From PVC group bacterium (GTDB lineage Bacteria > Verrucomicrobiota > Kiritimatiellia > CAIKKV01), in NCBI GenBank assembly GCA_945898015.1, contig CAMDGM010000008.1, positions 1 to 64,000 on the forward strand: a stretch of 64,000 nt of DNA. Direction: 5' to 3'. This document shows, piece after piece, positions 1-10,600 of this stretch. Position numbers and translations under genes: made by a program. A model generated the notes under the pieces. That model was not told the origin of the DNA. It saw only the letters and a list, made by a program, of their open reading frames with translations, and ran no database searches. Position 1 is the first letter of the stretch, and every line of letters begins with the position of its first letter.

Positions 1-221
1 TTCTGAACTTCCAGCACCTTGGTTAAATTGGAGCGCGACACCAGCTTATACCGCTTCAAGTCGATCAACTCCGACTCCAGCCCGTCCGCCAGCGCCTTCA
101 CCTCATCCTTCGACACACCCCCGCCCGGTTCGAACGTCATCACCGCGCAGGTGGGGAGGTCGGCGGCATGGGTGGCACAGGCAAGGAAGAAGAGGGCCAG
201 AACAACAAACGGAAACTTCAT
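1..221 (-). CDS. CsgG/LpoB-like secreted protein, N-terminal part only
   Basis: Only the first 73 codons lie in the window and the gene runs off the left edge. The start is the ATG at 221, preceded by a G-rich Shine-Dalgarno-like run. The N-terminus (MKFPFVVLALFFLACATHA) is a clear signal peptide. The mature part begins with AVMTFEPGGGVSKDEVKALADGL and continues into ELIDLKRYKLVSRSNLTKVL. That pattern (conserved beta strand, GGGVS, then 'kYkLVSRSN' before a helix) is typical of CsgG/LpoB-like and PEGA-associated proteins that build a surface or periplasmic assembly. The exact family cannot be fixed from so short a piece. A good promoter lies upstream at 261-288. Confidence 0.6.
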   Translation of the reverse strand, partial: MKFPFVVLALFFLACATHAADLPTCAVMTFEPGGGVSKDEVKALADGLESELIDLKRYKLVSRSNLTKVLEVQ

Positions 222-260
222 AACCCCCCACATGAACGAATGCGCTTAATCATGCGCAAG

Positions 261-288
261 ATGCTAAAGCTTTCCCCTGAATTGTCAA
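261..288 (-). promoter_or_regulatory. sigma70-like promoter of the CsgG-like gene
   Basis: On the minus strand TTGACA (288-283) is followed after 16 nt by TAGCAT (266-261). The predicted leader to the ATG at 221 is about 33 nt and contains a G-rich Shine-Dalgarno-like site, so this is a conventional leadered promoter. It was found by eye only. Confidence 0.5.
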
Positions 289-355
289 TCTTGGGAAAAT
301 CTTTACGAGCCAATTGGGCGCATCTGCGATTAGTTGCGAGGCCTAGGCATGTCAT

Positions 356-745
356 GGCCCGATGCTTCCGAAAGAAGCCCATGAACCCGAGTATCCTTCC
401 TTGAAAGCCACTATAACTCGGGCTTCTAACGGGAACCCTTCGGCAAGCTCAGGGCAAGCCGAGATCGCGCGCCGGCCCTGAGCGAAGTCGAAGGGCCGCC
501 CGAGGCTCATCGATAGATGGCCGGGCGCGCGAGTGGACCCGGTTGCGGCGTTTCGATCAGGCGAAAATGGACGCGACGATTTCGAGGCGCAGCCGCCTGA
601 CGGCGAGGCGGCGTGGGCTCGTGCCCCGACGCCTCCAGCCGGAAGGCGGATCCGCCCGAAAGCGGCCGGCCATTTGCGCCCGAAACGCCGCAACCAGCAC
701 AACCGACAACTCAACCGCAAAGACACTAGTGCCAAAACTCAGATT
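356..745. repeat. Dispersed intergenic repeat, copy 1
   Basis: The unit contains three parts. First is a segment (about 356-440) similar to 18758-18836. Second is a stem-loop with near-complementary arms at 465-477 (TCGCGCGCCGGCC) and 519-532. Third is a core at about 545-690 that is almost identical to 18895-19042. The tail (701-743) is repeated exactly at 987-1029. The loop of the stem holds the CCTGAGCGAAGTCGAAGG-type palindrome common in environmental genomes. A perfect hairpin (GGCTTCC, TCAT, GGAAGCC) lies just after it at 755-772. Confidence 0.7.
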
Positions 746-769
746 TGCCGAACGGGCTTCCTCATGGAA

Positions 770-1029
770 GCCGCGGTCGCGCGCCGCCCGAGCGGATCGA
801 CAGATCGCGGGCGCGCGAGGCGTTTCGGGTGCGGCGTTCCGTCAGCCGGAATAGGGCGAGACGATTTTCCGATGATGGGGGGCGACGGCGATGAGACGTG
901 GAATTACGGTCCCGGCTCATCCAGCCGGAGCCCCACAGCGCGGAAAAGCGTCCGCCCGATTACGGCCGGAACGCCGCACCCAGCATAACCGACAACTCAA
1001 CCGCAAAGACACTAGTGCCAAAACTCAGA
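770..1029. repeat. Dispersed intergenic repeat, diverged tandem copy
   Basis: This is a second unit directly after copy 1. It begins with the TCGCGCGCC arm (about 776) and its partner GGGCGCGCGAG. The core is heavily diverged, with many substitutions on a conserved skeleton. It ends with a 43-base segment (987-1029) identical to 701-743. An identical tail on a diverged core suggests tail conversion or separate insertion. Confidence 0.55.
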
Positions 1030-1049
1030 GATGCACCCTATTGAACGGC

Positions 1050-2072
1050 CTAGCGCTGATAAATCGGCAGCTGGCGGTAGGAGACGCTCAGGGCCAGGAT
1101 GGCCATCGCCGTTCTATAACCGGGACCCGTCCCCCCATCTCCGCCCAGGCCACGCCAGGAGCCTTCCGCTGTCTGAAGGGCCAGCATCTCCTCATAAAAT
1201 TTCGGCGCATACTCATCCCACTCCGCCTCACCCAGCTGGAACATCCCCTGGGCGGTGTAATAGGCGGAATAGTAAAAGTGTCCGTCCTTCAGTCCCTTTT
1301 TTAGGAGATACTGCCCCGCCTTCAACGTTTCCGGGGAACGGTGCGCGCCACCCAGCTCCAGGCACAGCAGCCCCACGCCCGTCCGGGCCGTCCCGGATCC
1401 GCTGCCCGGCGTGTACGCGAACCCGCCATCCGGACTGTTACAGCGCCGGATGAAAGCCAGCCCCCGGTCAATCGCTTCCCGGGGCACCGGCGTGGCACTG
1501 TTCCGCGCCGCCCGAAGCGCCATAAAGGCCCAGCCGGACAGGGAAATGTCGCTGTCCGCCGCGCGCGGTTCATATCGCCACCCGCCTTGCATGTTGGCCG
1601 ACTTGGACACGTTCTGCGCGGAAAGAATCACCCCCAGCGCCCCGGCCAGCATCCGGTCAATTCGCTCCTGCCGCTCGGGGTCGACCATGCCCGACACTTC
1701 CGACAGCATCAGGGTGGTCATGCAATGCGTATACATCCCGCCGCCGCCCAGGGTGATATAGCCCTCCTTGGTCGGCAGGCCCAGGATGAAATCGATTCCC
1801 CGGTTCATCGTCTCGCCATACGGGCTCAGGCCGGGCCCATACCCCTTGGCCATGAACGCCATCACGCCCAGCGAGGTGATCCCCGCATGATTCTCCCACG
1901 ACCCGTTGGCCTGCTGGTTCAATCGCAGGAATTCCAATCCCCGGTCAATGGCCTCGTCGAACGACTTGCGGAACCGCTCATCTTCCGTCGGTTCGCCCCG
2001 GACAATCCCCAGGCAGGCGAGCAGCAACACGCCCGCCAGAACCCGTTTCATCAGCCGATGTTCATTCTTCAT
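1050..2072 (-). CDS. Prenyltransferase/squalene-oxidase repeat protein (exported)
   Basis: 340 residues. The N-terminus (MKRVLAGVLLLACLGIVRG after a short lead) is a signal peptide. The rest is a run of alpha/alpha-toroid repeats of the terpene cyclase/prenyltransferase type: AIDRGLEFLRLNQQANGSWENHAG, GIDFILGLPTKEGYI, GWRYEP followed by DSDISLSGWAFMALRAARN, and AIDRGLAFIRRCNSPDGGFAY. The QxxxGSW-like motifs are there. The Asp-rich catalytic motif of true squalene-hopene cyclases (DxDD) is not evident, so a structural or binding role is more likely than cyclisation. It is the last gene of the MoxR/Bat operon and overlaps the upstream gene by 11 nt. The ATG at 2072 has GAGG 7 nt upstream. Confidence 0.75.
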   Translation of the reverse strand: MKNEHRLMKRVLAGVLLLACLGIVRGEPTEDERFRKSFDEAIDRGLEFLRLNQQANGSWENHAGITSLGVMAFMAKGYGPGLSPYGETMNRGIDFILGLPTKEGYITLGGGGMYTHCMTTLMLSEVSGMVDPERQERIDRMLAGALGVILSAQNVSKSANMQGGWRYEPRAADSDISLSGWAFMALRAARNSATPVPREAIDRGLAFIRRCNSPDGGFAYTPGSGSGTARTGVGLLCLELGGAHRSPETLKAGQYLLKKGLKDGHFYYSAYYTAQGMFQLGEAEWDEYAPKFYEEMLALQTAEGSWRGLGGDGGTGPGYRTAMAILALSVSYRQLPIYQR

Positions 2073-5000
2073 GGGAGCGCCTCGATACTTCCTCGAAATA
2101 ACGGCGGATCAGCCCGCGATAATCGTCAGGTTCGCCATCCTCCGCCCCTTCCATCACATCCCCGCTCAGATCTCCGGACAGGCGGAACCAGTTGCGCAAC
2201 CGCATCGCGGAATCATAGCCCCACTCGCCGGGCGGAGACGCGTCTTCCTCTCCCACCTTGGATCCGCCGCCACCCGACGGCATCTCCATTCTCGGAAAAC
2301 GAGCCTCCGGCTTGCCGCCCATGGCCTCGGCCCGCTGGGCCGCCGCCGCGGCCGCCTGCTTGAGCGGTTCGCCAACGCTTTTCGCCGTTTCAGATCCCGG
2401 CTCGCGCAGGGCCTGCTGCATCCCGCTCAAGGCCTCGGGAATCTGTTCGGCCATGGTCTTCAGCGCCGCATCCCCCGTCGGCTCCCCCGCCGGACTCGCC
2501 GGCATTTTGGACAGGGCCTGACGCGCCTGCGCCTGCGCCGCCGCCATGGCCTTTTGCACCGCGGCTTGCGCCGAGTCCGCCTGCTGTCCGGCCTGCTTGT
2601 CCATGGATTCGGACGGCGACTCGGCGGCCTGGCTGTTTTTTTCAAATGTCGCCGCCGCCGTATTGGCCAATTCCGATGCCTGGGCGGCCTGATTGACCAC
2701 ACTGTCCAACTCTCTGGCCTCAGGCTTCTTCAACGCCTCGGCCGTCATGCGGGCCGCCGACAGATCATCGCGCACGGCGGCCACCGCATCGGCCACATCC
2801 TCCTGACGTTCCGCCGCTTGCGCCCACGCCTCGGAACGTGAAACCGGCTCATCCGCCTTGGCCTCGCGCGTCCGGGCAACCAACGCCTGCTGCCGTTCAG
2901 CCACATCCTGCAAGGCGACCGCCTCCTGCTCCTGGCCCATCGCCTTTGCGGAGTCCGCCTGATGCCGTGCTTCGTCGGCCGCCTGAGTGGCCTCACGGGC
3001 CATATCGGCGGCGTCCATGGCACGCGCTTCCGCGGCCGAAGGCGTGACCGCCTGACTGGCCTGCGCCTCGCTCTTTTTTGCCGCTTCCGCCAATTGTCCG
3101 GCTTGCCGGGCCGCCTGTTGCGCGGCATCCGCCGCCTGGCGGGCCTGTCCGGCCAATTTCGCCAGCGGCTCCGCGATGGCATTTTTTGGAGAAGCCGGCG
3201 ATGCCGGCGCCGCCGGCTTGGCGGCTTGCGCTGCCCGGAGTTCCGCCTGGGTGGCCGCCTGGCGGGCGGACTCCGCCGACTGGGCCGCCTGCGCCGCCTG
3301 CGCCCGAGCCTCTTCCGCGGCTTGAGCCGCCTCTCGGGTAGCCTGTTTGCGGCGGCCTTCAACATCGGCAAGAGCCGGAACCGGCATACGCGCCTGGGCC
3401 TCTTCAGCGGCAGCCGCCGCCTTACCCCGGGCCGCTTCGGCCGCATTGGCCGCCTCCGCGGCAGCACGTTGGGCTTGTTCCTCAGCCTGCTTTGCACGAG
3501 CCGCCGCATCCATAAAGGGAGTGGCCTGCTTTTGCATCGCCGATTCGACCGCCCCGGCTTTTTGCGCCGACTCGCGGGCCTGCCGGGCGGATTCGGCAAC
3601 CTGCTCCACGGCCTTTTCACGCTCCTGAGGCGTCGTGGCTTTTGCCACGTCAGCCGCTTCCTGAGCAGCCTGCTTGGCCTGTTGTGACGCCTGATCCGCC
3701 AACGCGGCAGCCTCTTTCGCGCCTTGTCCGACCGTCGTCGCGACTGTCTGAGCCTTTACCGCCTCCTGCTTTTTCTGCGCCGCGTCTGCCTGTTTACTCA
3801 ACTCTGCCCGCTTCGCCGCGCCATCGGCCTCCCGGGCCGCCTGTTTCACGGCTTCCTTCATTTGCTCCGCCGAAGCGGCAGCCTCCCGGGCCGATTCGGC
3901 GGACTGAGCAGCCTGGGTAGCTTGGAAACCCGCTTCTTTCGCGGCTTGCTCCAACTCGCGAGCCTCCTGCTTGCGACGAGCCTCGACCCCGGCGGTTTCA
4001 GGACTTGCCGCCCGGGCAGCCTTTTCGCCAAACGCCTCAGCTTTTTGAGCGGCCTTTTCCGTCTGCCGGGCTGCCTCTTCCGCATGTTTGACGGCCTGTT
4101 GCCTTTCCGCTTCGGTCTTCTGATCGCGAACCGCCTTGGCTTCCTCTTCCGCAGTCTTTGAAAATTGCCGGGCTTGCTCCGCCGAAAACTGGGCGGCGGC
4201 GGCCCACGTTTTGGCCTCCTCCGCCTTAAGACCGGGCTTTTCCGCGAGCCGGGCCGCCTGCTCCGCTGCCGCCTTCGCCCGAGCCTCGGCCTGCCGGGCC
4301 TGCTCAGCCGCCTGATCCGCGTCCTGCTGGGCCTGCTCTTCGCGGGCCTGGACCGCCGCCTGCGACGACAACGCGTCCCGCACTTTCTCAAGGGACTGGG
4401 CCGCCTTCCCAGCCTCCTTCTCCGTGATCGCCGCCGCCTGTTCAGCTCCGGCCAACGCCTGCTTTTCCGCCTCCGGAGTCGCCGCATTCCGGACTGCCTC
4501 CGCTTCGCGCTCCGTCTCGGCCGCCGCTGTTTTCGCCCGCTCCGCGGCCTCCCGGGCACGGGCCGCATCCTGAATCACCGGCTTCGCCTCCACGCCATCC
4601 GGAACAGCATCCGCCAGTCGCCGGGCCGAATCCGCCGAATCGGCCGCGTCTGCCGCAGCCCGTTTAGCCCGATCTTCAACCTGCTCCGCGCGGATGCCCG
4701 CCTCCAGGAATGGAGCCACCTGCTTTCGCACCTCCGCTTCCTTTGCTTCGGCTTGTTGGGCCGTCTCCCGGGCCTGCCGGGCTGTTTCGGCCACTTTCGC
4801 CAAAGCCTTCTCACGTTCCCGGGGTTCGGGAACCGCCGGAACCGCCTCCGCTTCGCGCACCGCCTGACTGGCCTTTTTCGCAGTCTGATCGGCCAGCACC
4901 GCCGCCTCTTTGGCACCCTGTTCTACCTGCTTGACCACGGCCTCCGCCACACGGGAATCCTGTTTCACCAGATCCTTCAACGCTTCCGTGGACTCCGCCG

Positions 5001-7596
5001 CCTGTTGCGCCTGTTTCGCGGCCAGCCCGGCCTCCCGGGCCAGCGCATCGGCGGCGCGCTCGTCGCCCGGTTGATCCTTCTTAGCCAAAGCCGCCTCATC
5101 CCGCTTCCCGGCGGCTTCCCCGCGCAAGGCTTCTGCCGCCTTCATTTGTTCACGGATCGCCTTATCCAGCTGGTCGCGTTTCAACGCTTCCGCGGCCTCG
5201 GTCATGGCCGGGGTGGCTGCCGCCGCTTCGGGATTGGCCCGGGCCTCACGAGCCAGCGCCTCCTGCGTTGTCGCCAACGCCTGGATCGCCTGGCCCTCGG
5301 TCTTGTTCTGCTCAACCTGTTGCTTCACGTCAGAGGAAACGGCCGCCTGTTCCCGGGGTATCTTTTCCGCCTCCTTGGCGATCGATGTCAATTGCTCGCG
5401 AAGCGAAGCGGCCAGGGCCTCCGCCGGCAGACTCGGCAACACGGCGGCCAGGCGTTCGGCATCTTTCCGCTGATCCTGGGCCTTTTCGGCAACCGTCTTG
5501 GCATCAGCCGCCGACTCCCGCCGTTCCTGCCGGGCGGCCAGCTCTTTTAACGCCAGGGCCTGCCGGACGGCGGACGCCGCCTCCACGGCATTGCTCGACA
5601 ATGTTTGCAGTTGCGCCAGCGCCGCCTGAACGGAGGCGACCGCCTGCGTGACCTGGCCGGCCCGGGCCGCCGGCTCCAGAACCTGAGGAATCGAATCCAG
5701 TTTCGTTTGCGCGTCCGCCACCGGTTCCCGCCCGATGCGTTCGGCTTCACGCGCCACGGAATCGAGATACCCGTTGCGGGCGCCCCCAGCCAGCGTGGAT
5801 AAATCCTTGGCCGCTTCCCCGACATGGCTTCGCGCCTCCTCCAGCTTGCGGAGCGCCGCTTGATTGGCGTCCGCTTTCGCCAACGTGTCCGCCAGCGGCT
5901 TCAGCTGGTCCCGGGCGGCGGTCAACTCCCGGGTGGTCGCCTCCAACTGCTTGCGGACAAACTCCGCCTGCGCATTGAAGGCCTGCTCCTGCACGGACAG
6001 GGCCGCATCATCAAAAGTCACCATAATCGGGGGGCTGACGGCCTGCTGGGGTCCGCCACAGGCGGATTCCCGGTTATCCGACACCCGAAACGTCATCACC
6101 AGATGGGTGGCGCCGGTAAACGCCGCATCCGAAAGGGCCAGTGTCTGCGGCTGTTCGAACGTCACCGGCGGACGGTTGCTGATCGTAATCAGCGGGAACG
6201 GCCGAACCACAGCCGGCCGGCCCTGGGGTTCGATCCGCCATTCCACCTTGGACAGGCCGAAATCATCCGCCGCCGCCGCCAGCAGGGGCAGCGAATCCGT
6301 TCGCGACAATCGCAAGGCGGCCTTATCCGGGAACAACACCTTGAGCGCCGGTTTGGCATCGGGAATGGCTTGCACGGTCCGCTCCCAGGGAGGATTCACA
6401 AACCCGTATTCATCGGTCATCTTCAACGCGGCCAGTCCATTCATACCCGGCTTGATCACGAACGGAAAGGCCAGCGTCACTTCCCCGGACTTGATCGACT
6501 CGACCGTCCCCGTGACGACCAGCGGAATGGATCCTGAAAGCACCAGCTCCGGCCGGGCGATCTGCTTGTTCACCCGCGCCACAATCGTGACGCGCGAATG
6601 TTCAATGCCGTGAATGGCCCCGCCGAGATCGGCGGCGTCATGATCCGGAAGGCCGGTGTAGGCGGGATAGACAACCCGCACGTTCACCCCGTGAATCACC
6701 GGCGGAGGCACGGCTTGAATGGCATAATGCCGCGTCACGGCCCGGTCGACACGGAGCCGGTACCGGAAGTCCGACTGGACCGCCGGCAGCGTGCAGCTCC
6801 AGGCCACCCGGCCATCGGCCTCCGGGTTCGACCGGGTCATCGGCAGCGTGGTCAATCGACGGGTCGACGACGAGGTCACGAACAGGAACGCCTCCTGCAT
6901 CCGGCGGGGTTTGACTTTCACCGAGATCGTCAGGGGGCGGCCTTCCCCCACCCGCGCATCGCCCGGCATCACCTCCAGGGCCAGGGCGGAGACATTCGAC
7001 AAGTCCGCCATGGGAAAAGCGGCCCGGGCCAGCAGCACGGCCGTTTCGCGCGGGCGAATCATCAGCAACACCACCAGCACCAGCAGGAGGCACGCGGCGG
7101 CTATGCCCCAGGGCCGGACCGACCGCATGGAGGCGGCATCACCCGGCCGGACAGCGTCCACATCCTTCAGGGCCTGCCCGGCCAGGGCCGCGATCAGCGA
7201 GTCGGAACCACGCAGGGCTTCCGAGTCGCCGCTGGCGGTCAGCTCCACAATGGAGCTCAGCCGTTCCTGCAACTCGGGGTGGCGCTGTTCGATGATCCGG
7301 GCCATACCGGCCAGCGAAAAGGTCCGCCGAAGCGGCCGGATCAGGAACCAGAACGCCGCCAAAAGGGTGACACCATAAGCCGTACCACTCAGCGTCCAGC
7401 GCGGCCAGCTCTCCATGAACACCGCGTTGGCATCCACGGCCATGACGCCAAAAAACGCGGCCAGGGCGAAACCCGCCGTGGCAGCCAGACCCCGCAACGC
7501 CATGACCCCGCGCGTGCGGGCGATCGCCCGCCCCAGCGCCCGGGCCACCTCGGGCGGCATCTTGTCGCTTGTCATCCACGCTTTAACCGCATGCAT
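2062..7596 (-). CDS. DUF4175-like membrane protein with giant Ala/Gln/Glu-rich coiled coil
   Basis: 1844 residues. Three membrane segments near the N-terminus (about residues 36-56, 68-88, 166-184) and a beta-rich region (about 200-530) resemble the DUF4175 family found in Bat-type operons. From about 540 to 1640 the protein is almost wholly Ala/Glu/Gln/Lys/Arg heptad-like sequence, a very long predicted coiled coil. This includes two related modules about 400 residues apart, both with GAKEAA.LADQ followed by QAR(E)(S/T)AQ. The C-terminus (YRGLIRRYFEEVSRR) matches the short motif ending many such proteins. It probably spans the envelope, with the rod outside the membrane. Start ATG 7596 has GGAG 10 nt upstream. 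Function unknown. Long open frames on the opposite strand are composition artefacts. Confidence 0.8.
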   Translation of the reverse strand: MHAVKAWMTSDKMPPEVARALGRAIARTRGVMALRGLAATAGFALAAFFGVMAVDANAVFMESWPRWTLSGTAYGVTLLAAFWFLIRPLRRTFSLAGMARIIEQRHPELQERLSSIVELTASGDSEALRGSDSLIAALAGQALKDVDAVRPGDAASMRSVRPWGIAAACLLLVLVVLLMIRPRETAVLLARAAFPMADLSNVSALALEVMPGDARVGEGRPLTISVKVKPRRMQEAFLFVTSSSTRRLTTLPMTRSNPEADGRVAWSCTLPAVQSDFRYRLRVDRAVTRHYAIQAVPPPVIHGVNVRVVYPAYTGLPDHDAADLGGAIHGIEHSRVTIVARVNKQIARPELVLSGSIPLVVTGTVESIKSGEVTLAFPFVIKPGMNGLAALKMTDEYGFVNPPWERTVQAIPDAKPALKVLFPDKAALRLSRTDSLPLLAAAADDFGLSKVEWRIEPQGRPAVVRPFPLITISNRPPVTFEQPQTLALSDAAFTGATHLVMTFRVSDNRESACGGPQQAVSPPIMVTFDDAALSVQEQAFNAQAEFVRKQLEATTRELTAARDQLKPLADTLAKADANQAALRKLEEARSHVGEAAKDLSTLAGGARNGYLDSVAREAERIGREPVADAQTKLDSIPQVLEPAARAGQVTQAVASVQAALAQLQTLSSNAVEAASAVRQALALKELAARQERRESAADAKTVAEKAQDQRKDAERLAAVLPSLPAEALAASLREQLTSIAKEAEKIPREQAAVSSDVKQQVEQNKTEGQAIQALATTQEALAREARANPEAAAATPAMTEAAEALKRDQLDKAIREQMKAAEALRGEAAGKRDEAALAKKDQPGDERAADALAREAGLAAKQAQQAAESTEALKDLVKQDSRVAEAVVKQVEQGAKEAAVLADQTAKKASQAVREAEAVPAVPEPREREKALAKVAETARQARETAQQAEAKEAEVRKQVAPFLEAGIRAEQVEDRAKRAAADAADSADSARRLADAVPDGVEAKPVIQDAARAREAAERAKTAAAETEREAEAVRNAATPEAEKQALAGAEQAAAITEKEAGKAAQSLEKVRDALSSQAAVQAREEQAQQDADQAAEQARQAEARAKAAAEQAARLAEKPGLKAEEAKTWAAAAQFSAEQARQFSKTAEEEAKAVRDQKTEAERQQAVKHAEEAARQTEKAAQKAEAFGEKAARAASPETAGVEARRKQEARELEQAAKEAGFQATQAAQSAESAREAAASAEQMKEAVKQAAREADGAAKRAELSKQADAAQKKQEAVKAQTVATTVGQGAKEAAALADQASQQAKQAAQEAADVAKATTPQEREKAVEQVAESARQARESAQKAGAVESAMQKQATPFMDAAARAKQAEEQAQRAAAEAANAAEAARGKAAAAAEEAQARMPVPALADVEGRRKQATREAAQAAEEARAQAAQAAQSAESARQAATQAELRAAQAAKPAAPASPASPKNAIAEPLAKLAGQARQAADAAQQAARQAGQLAEAAKKSEAQASQAVTPSAAEARAMDAADMAREATQAADEARHQADSAKAMGQEQEAVALQDVAERQQALVARTREAKADEPVSRSEAWAQAAERQEDVADAVAAVRDDLSAARMTAEALKKPEARELDSVVNQAAQASELANTAAATFEKNSQAAESPSESMDKQAGQQADSAQAAVQKAMAAAQAQARQALSKMPASPAGEPTGDAALKTMAEQIPEALSGMQQALREPGSETAKSVGEPLKQAAAAAAQRAEAMGGKPEARFPRMEMPSGGGGSKVGEEDASPPGEWGYDSAMRLRNWFRLSGDLSGDVMEGAEDGEPDDYRGLIRRYFEEVSRRSHEE

Positions 7597-7615
7597 GAAA
7601 TTGTCGCTCCGTTTC

Positions 7616-10600
7616 TCAAATCAATCCGGATTTTTTCCGCACCAGCCACTCCGCCCCGGCCAGGCCCGCCACCAGCGCATACAGCCACCAGGAATCCCAC
7701 AAATCCCATTGCCGCCGCTCCGTCACAATCTCCTCCGGCGCCTTCAACCGCTCCCGCACATCCTCCAGCCGCCAGGATTCAATCAGCCGCCCGCCCGTCT
7801 GGGCCGCCACCCGCCCCAGCAAGCCGCGATCCGCGGCCAGTTCCGAAAGCTCGCCAACGGCTTCAGGCATCACGCTGAACCCCGACTCCACCGTCCGGGC
7901 CTCGTCTCCCTCGCGCAGAACCACCCGGTAATCGCCCTCGGGCAGGGCCCCAAAATCGCGCTCGAAATCGCCCGTCCGCCCCCCCACCGGCTCCAAGTTT
8001 CCGCGCGATACCAATTGCGGGCCCGACCAGATTTCAACCCTCGCATCCGCCTCGCTCCGGGGCGTGTAGTCGGGCTGGAGCAAACGCGCCCGGATCCGGA
8101 CCGATTGGCCGGGCGCATAGCGGAGCCGGGAGGCGCCCAGGCGGTTGAACACATCGCCCGACACCAGCTTCTCCCCCGCGCCGCCGCGAACCAGCTGGCC
8201 CCAGAGCGTGTGATGCCAGGCATCGCCGGTCCAATACCGCAGCCGCCAGGTTTGATCGAAGGCGAAAAACACCACCTGCCCCAACCCCACCGGCTGAAGC
8301 ACCAGCAGCGCATGCTCCGCTTCAAACTGACGTTGCGCCCGCAAGGTGGCTTCGTCCGGCACCGTGGCCGCCGCACGGCCGGATGCCGCCGCCGGCCCGT
8401 TTTCGGGCCGCGCATACAGCAGCACCGTCGCGCCCGCTTTCACGCCTTGCACGGCATGCCGCCAATAGAGAGACGGCAGCCGGTTCCAGATCGCCTCGTT
8501 TTCCGCCGCATCCGCCGCCAGCTTGACCATCGGATGCGCCCGGCCTTCGGCCGTCAATTGCACCTGGTACGACGGCTCCGGCGCGGCGAGCCAGGGCAGC
8601 GGGGTCGCGGCCACGGTCACGGGCAGCAAGGCCGCCACAGGCGACTGGCTCCAGGCATGCGGCATGGCGCGCGGCCCGGACAGCACGACCAGCGTCCCGC
8701 CGCGTTCCTTCACGAAACGCGCCAGCACCGCCGCCTCGCCGTTGGTAAAAAAAGCGGGCCCCACATCGCCCAACACCACCACGTCGAACTTCATCCACTC
8801 CTCGGCCGTAACCGGCAAGGCTGTCGCCTCGTCTTCCCCCTCGGGCCGGGTCGCGGACGCCGGAATCGGAGGCAAGCCAGGAAGACCTCGAACCGTATCC
8901 GGATTCAGCAACACATGCTGCAGCCGGACGGACCGATCGCGCCCCGAAAACAGGTTTTTCAGATACCGGAACTCCCAGCGCGGGCGGGACTCCACCAGCA
9001 GCAGTCGGATCTGCGAATCGGTGGCCATCACCGGAACCGACGCCTGGTTGTTGGTCAGGGTGACCTCATTCGGAAAAGCATCCACCGCCAGCCGGTACCG
9101 GAACAATCCATTAGACTGCGGTTCATCCGCCAGGGCCAGGCGTTTCCGCAAGGAGTCCGTGGCCACCCTCACCGACTGGGTGGCGACGCAAACCGCATCG
9201 CGGTACAGGCGGATCTGCACGTTCGACCCCTTCACCCCGTCGCATTTCAGCATTGCGGTCACGGCCACGCGCTCGTTGGTGCGCACGCTGTCCGGCGCCT
9301 CCATGGACATGATGCCGACATCCACCGGCGGCTTCCGCCATCCGCCCATCACGACCGGAATGATAGGAACCCCTTTTTGCTGAAACGGCCGCACGCTCTC
9401 CTCCACCGAAGAAGGAGACTGGTGCCGCCCGTCGGTGAACACCAGAACCCCGGCCAGCGTGGCCGGCGGAAAAGCCCGGGCCGTTTCCGCAAAGGCCGCC
9501 GCCAAATCCGTGCCGCGCGCCGCCGGCGCCTGGAAAAGCGCGGCCGCATTCGTCCTGAGCAACTCCGGGTCCACCGGCGCGACCGATGAATCAAAGACAA
9601 AATATCGCACGCCATAATCCCGCTCCAGGCCCCGGGCCAGAGTCGGATCGCCCATCCCCCCCGGACGGCCATCGGACAACGGCAGCCGGCTGTTCAGGAG
9701 CGAAACCGCCAACTCGCACCGGCGGACCGACGCGGCTGATTCCACCGCGCGGGCCACCTGGCCCGTCAAGGCTTGAGCTGCGGCCGTATCCACCTGCTCG
9801 CCCAACTCCACCAGTTGCGGCTCCACATCGGCCAGGGCGGCGGCCGAACGGCGGAGCCGGTCCTGGATATCCCGACAGGCTGCCAGCGCCTGGACATCCA
9901 CCCGGTTCGTCGAGGCCATCTCCAGGATGGGAAGCCCGTTTGTCGCACTCTGCACCGCCTCCCGCCGCACGGTTTCAACCAAAGCGCTTAGCCGGCCCCG
10001 GGCCGGATCCCGGCTTGAAAATGTGGACATCAACACCGGGGCCGTCAACACGTCGACAACCCCCTGGGCCTGATGACTCGCCCGCGACAGCCTCCGCCGG
10101 AGATCGGCATCGCCCGCCGAACGCCGGGCGCCGTCCCCGCCCCCCGCCTGGGCCGCCGCCAGGGCATCGGCCAGGGCGCCCAGTTCCTGACGCACCCCGC
10201 CGAGTTCAGCGGCCGGTTTTTCCAGCCGCACCGATCGCTCCGCGCCCGGCACGCCAAGCCGGCCGGCCAGCCGGAGTTTTTCGCCCGGGCTCATCCCCGA
10301 ATCCACCACCTGCATGGACGCGCTGCCATCGATCAGCACCGCCACCTCCCGGCGCAGGGTGCGGCGCGTCTCCCAAATCCGCACCGGCTGGACCAGCATC
10401 AGGAGCAGGAGCGCCACCAGGGCGAGGCGCAACGCAACAAGAAGCCGCCCGACGCGGGCCGGCACGGCCCGGCATTCCAACGCGTACAGCGCCCGGACCG
10501 CCTCGATCGCCAGCACGCCGCCCAGCGCAAGCGCGGGCATCGGCCAGGGGGTGGACAGGGTCAGCCACCGGCTCATCGCCTCCAGAATCAGATTCAGGGC

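Larger units (their letters stand above)
222..1049. other. Gene-free interval filled with dispersed repeats
   Basis: About 830 bases with no convincing gene. Several open frames exist on both strands, but they follow the repeat units and have Arg/Pro-rich low-complexity translations with no recognisable domain. The interval holds the promoter of the left-edge gene, one full copy of the dispersed repeat described separately, and a diverged second copy in tandem. Confidence 0.6.

Noticed and set aside
460..520. CRISPR-like array among the short repeats of the intergenic blocks
   Set aside because: Unit lengths and spacings are irregular, the units are not 25-40 bp direct repeats, and no cas genes are present.
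533..988. Open frames of about 100-150 codons in the repeat block at 222-1049
   Set aside because: They follow the dispersed repeat units, have no recognisable domain and change composition at repeat boundaries. The related copy at 18895-19045 shows no selection on a reading frame.
4165..5550. Long plus-strand open frames across the coiled-coil gene (for example 461 codons here, and others at 5824-6537 and 6598-7878)
   Set aside because: They lie opposite a clear minus-strand coding region with biased Ala/Gln/Glu composition. Their translations are Arg/Leu/Gly/Pro-rich with no domain or start context.
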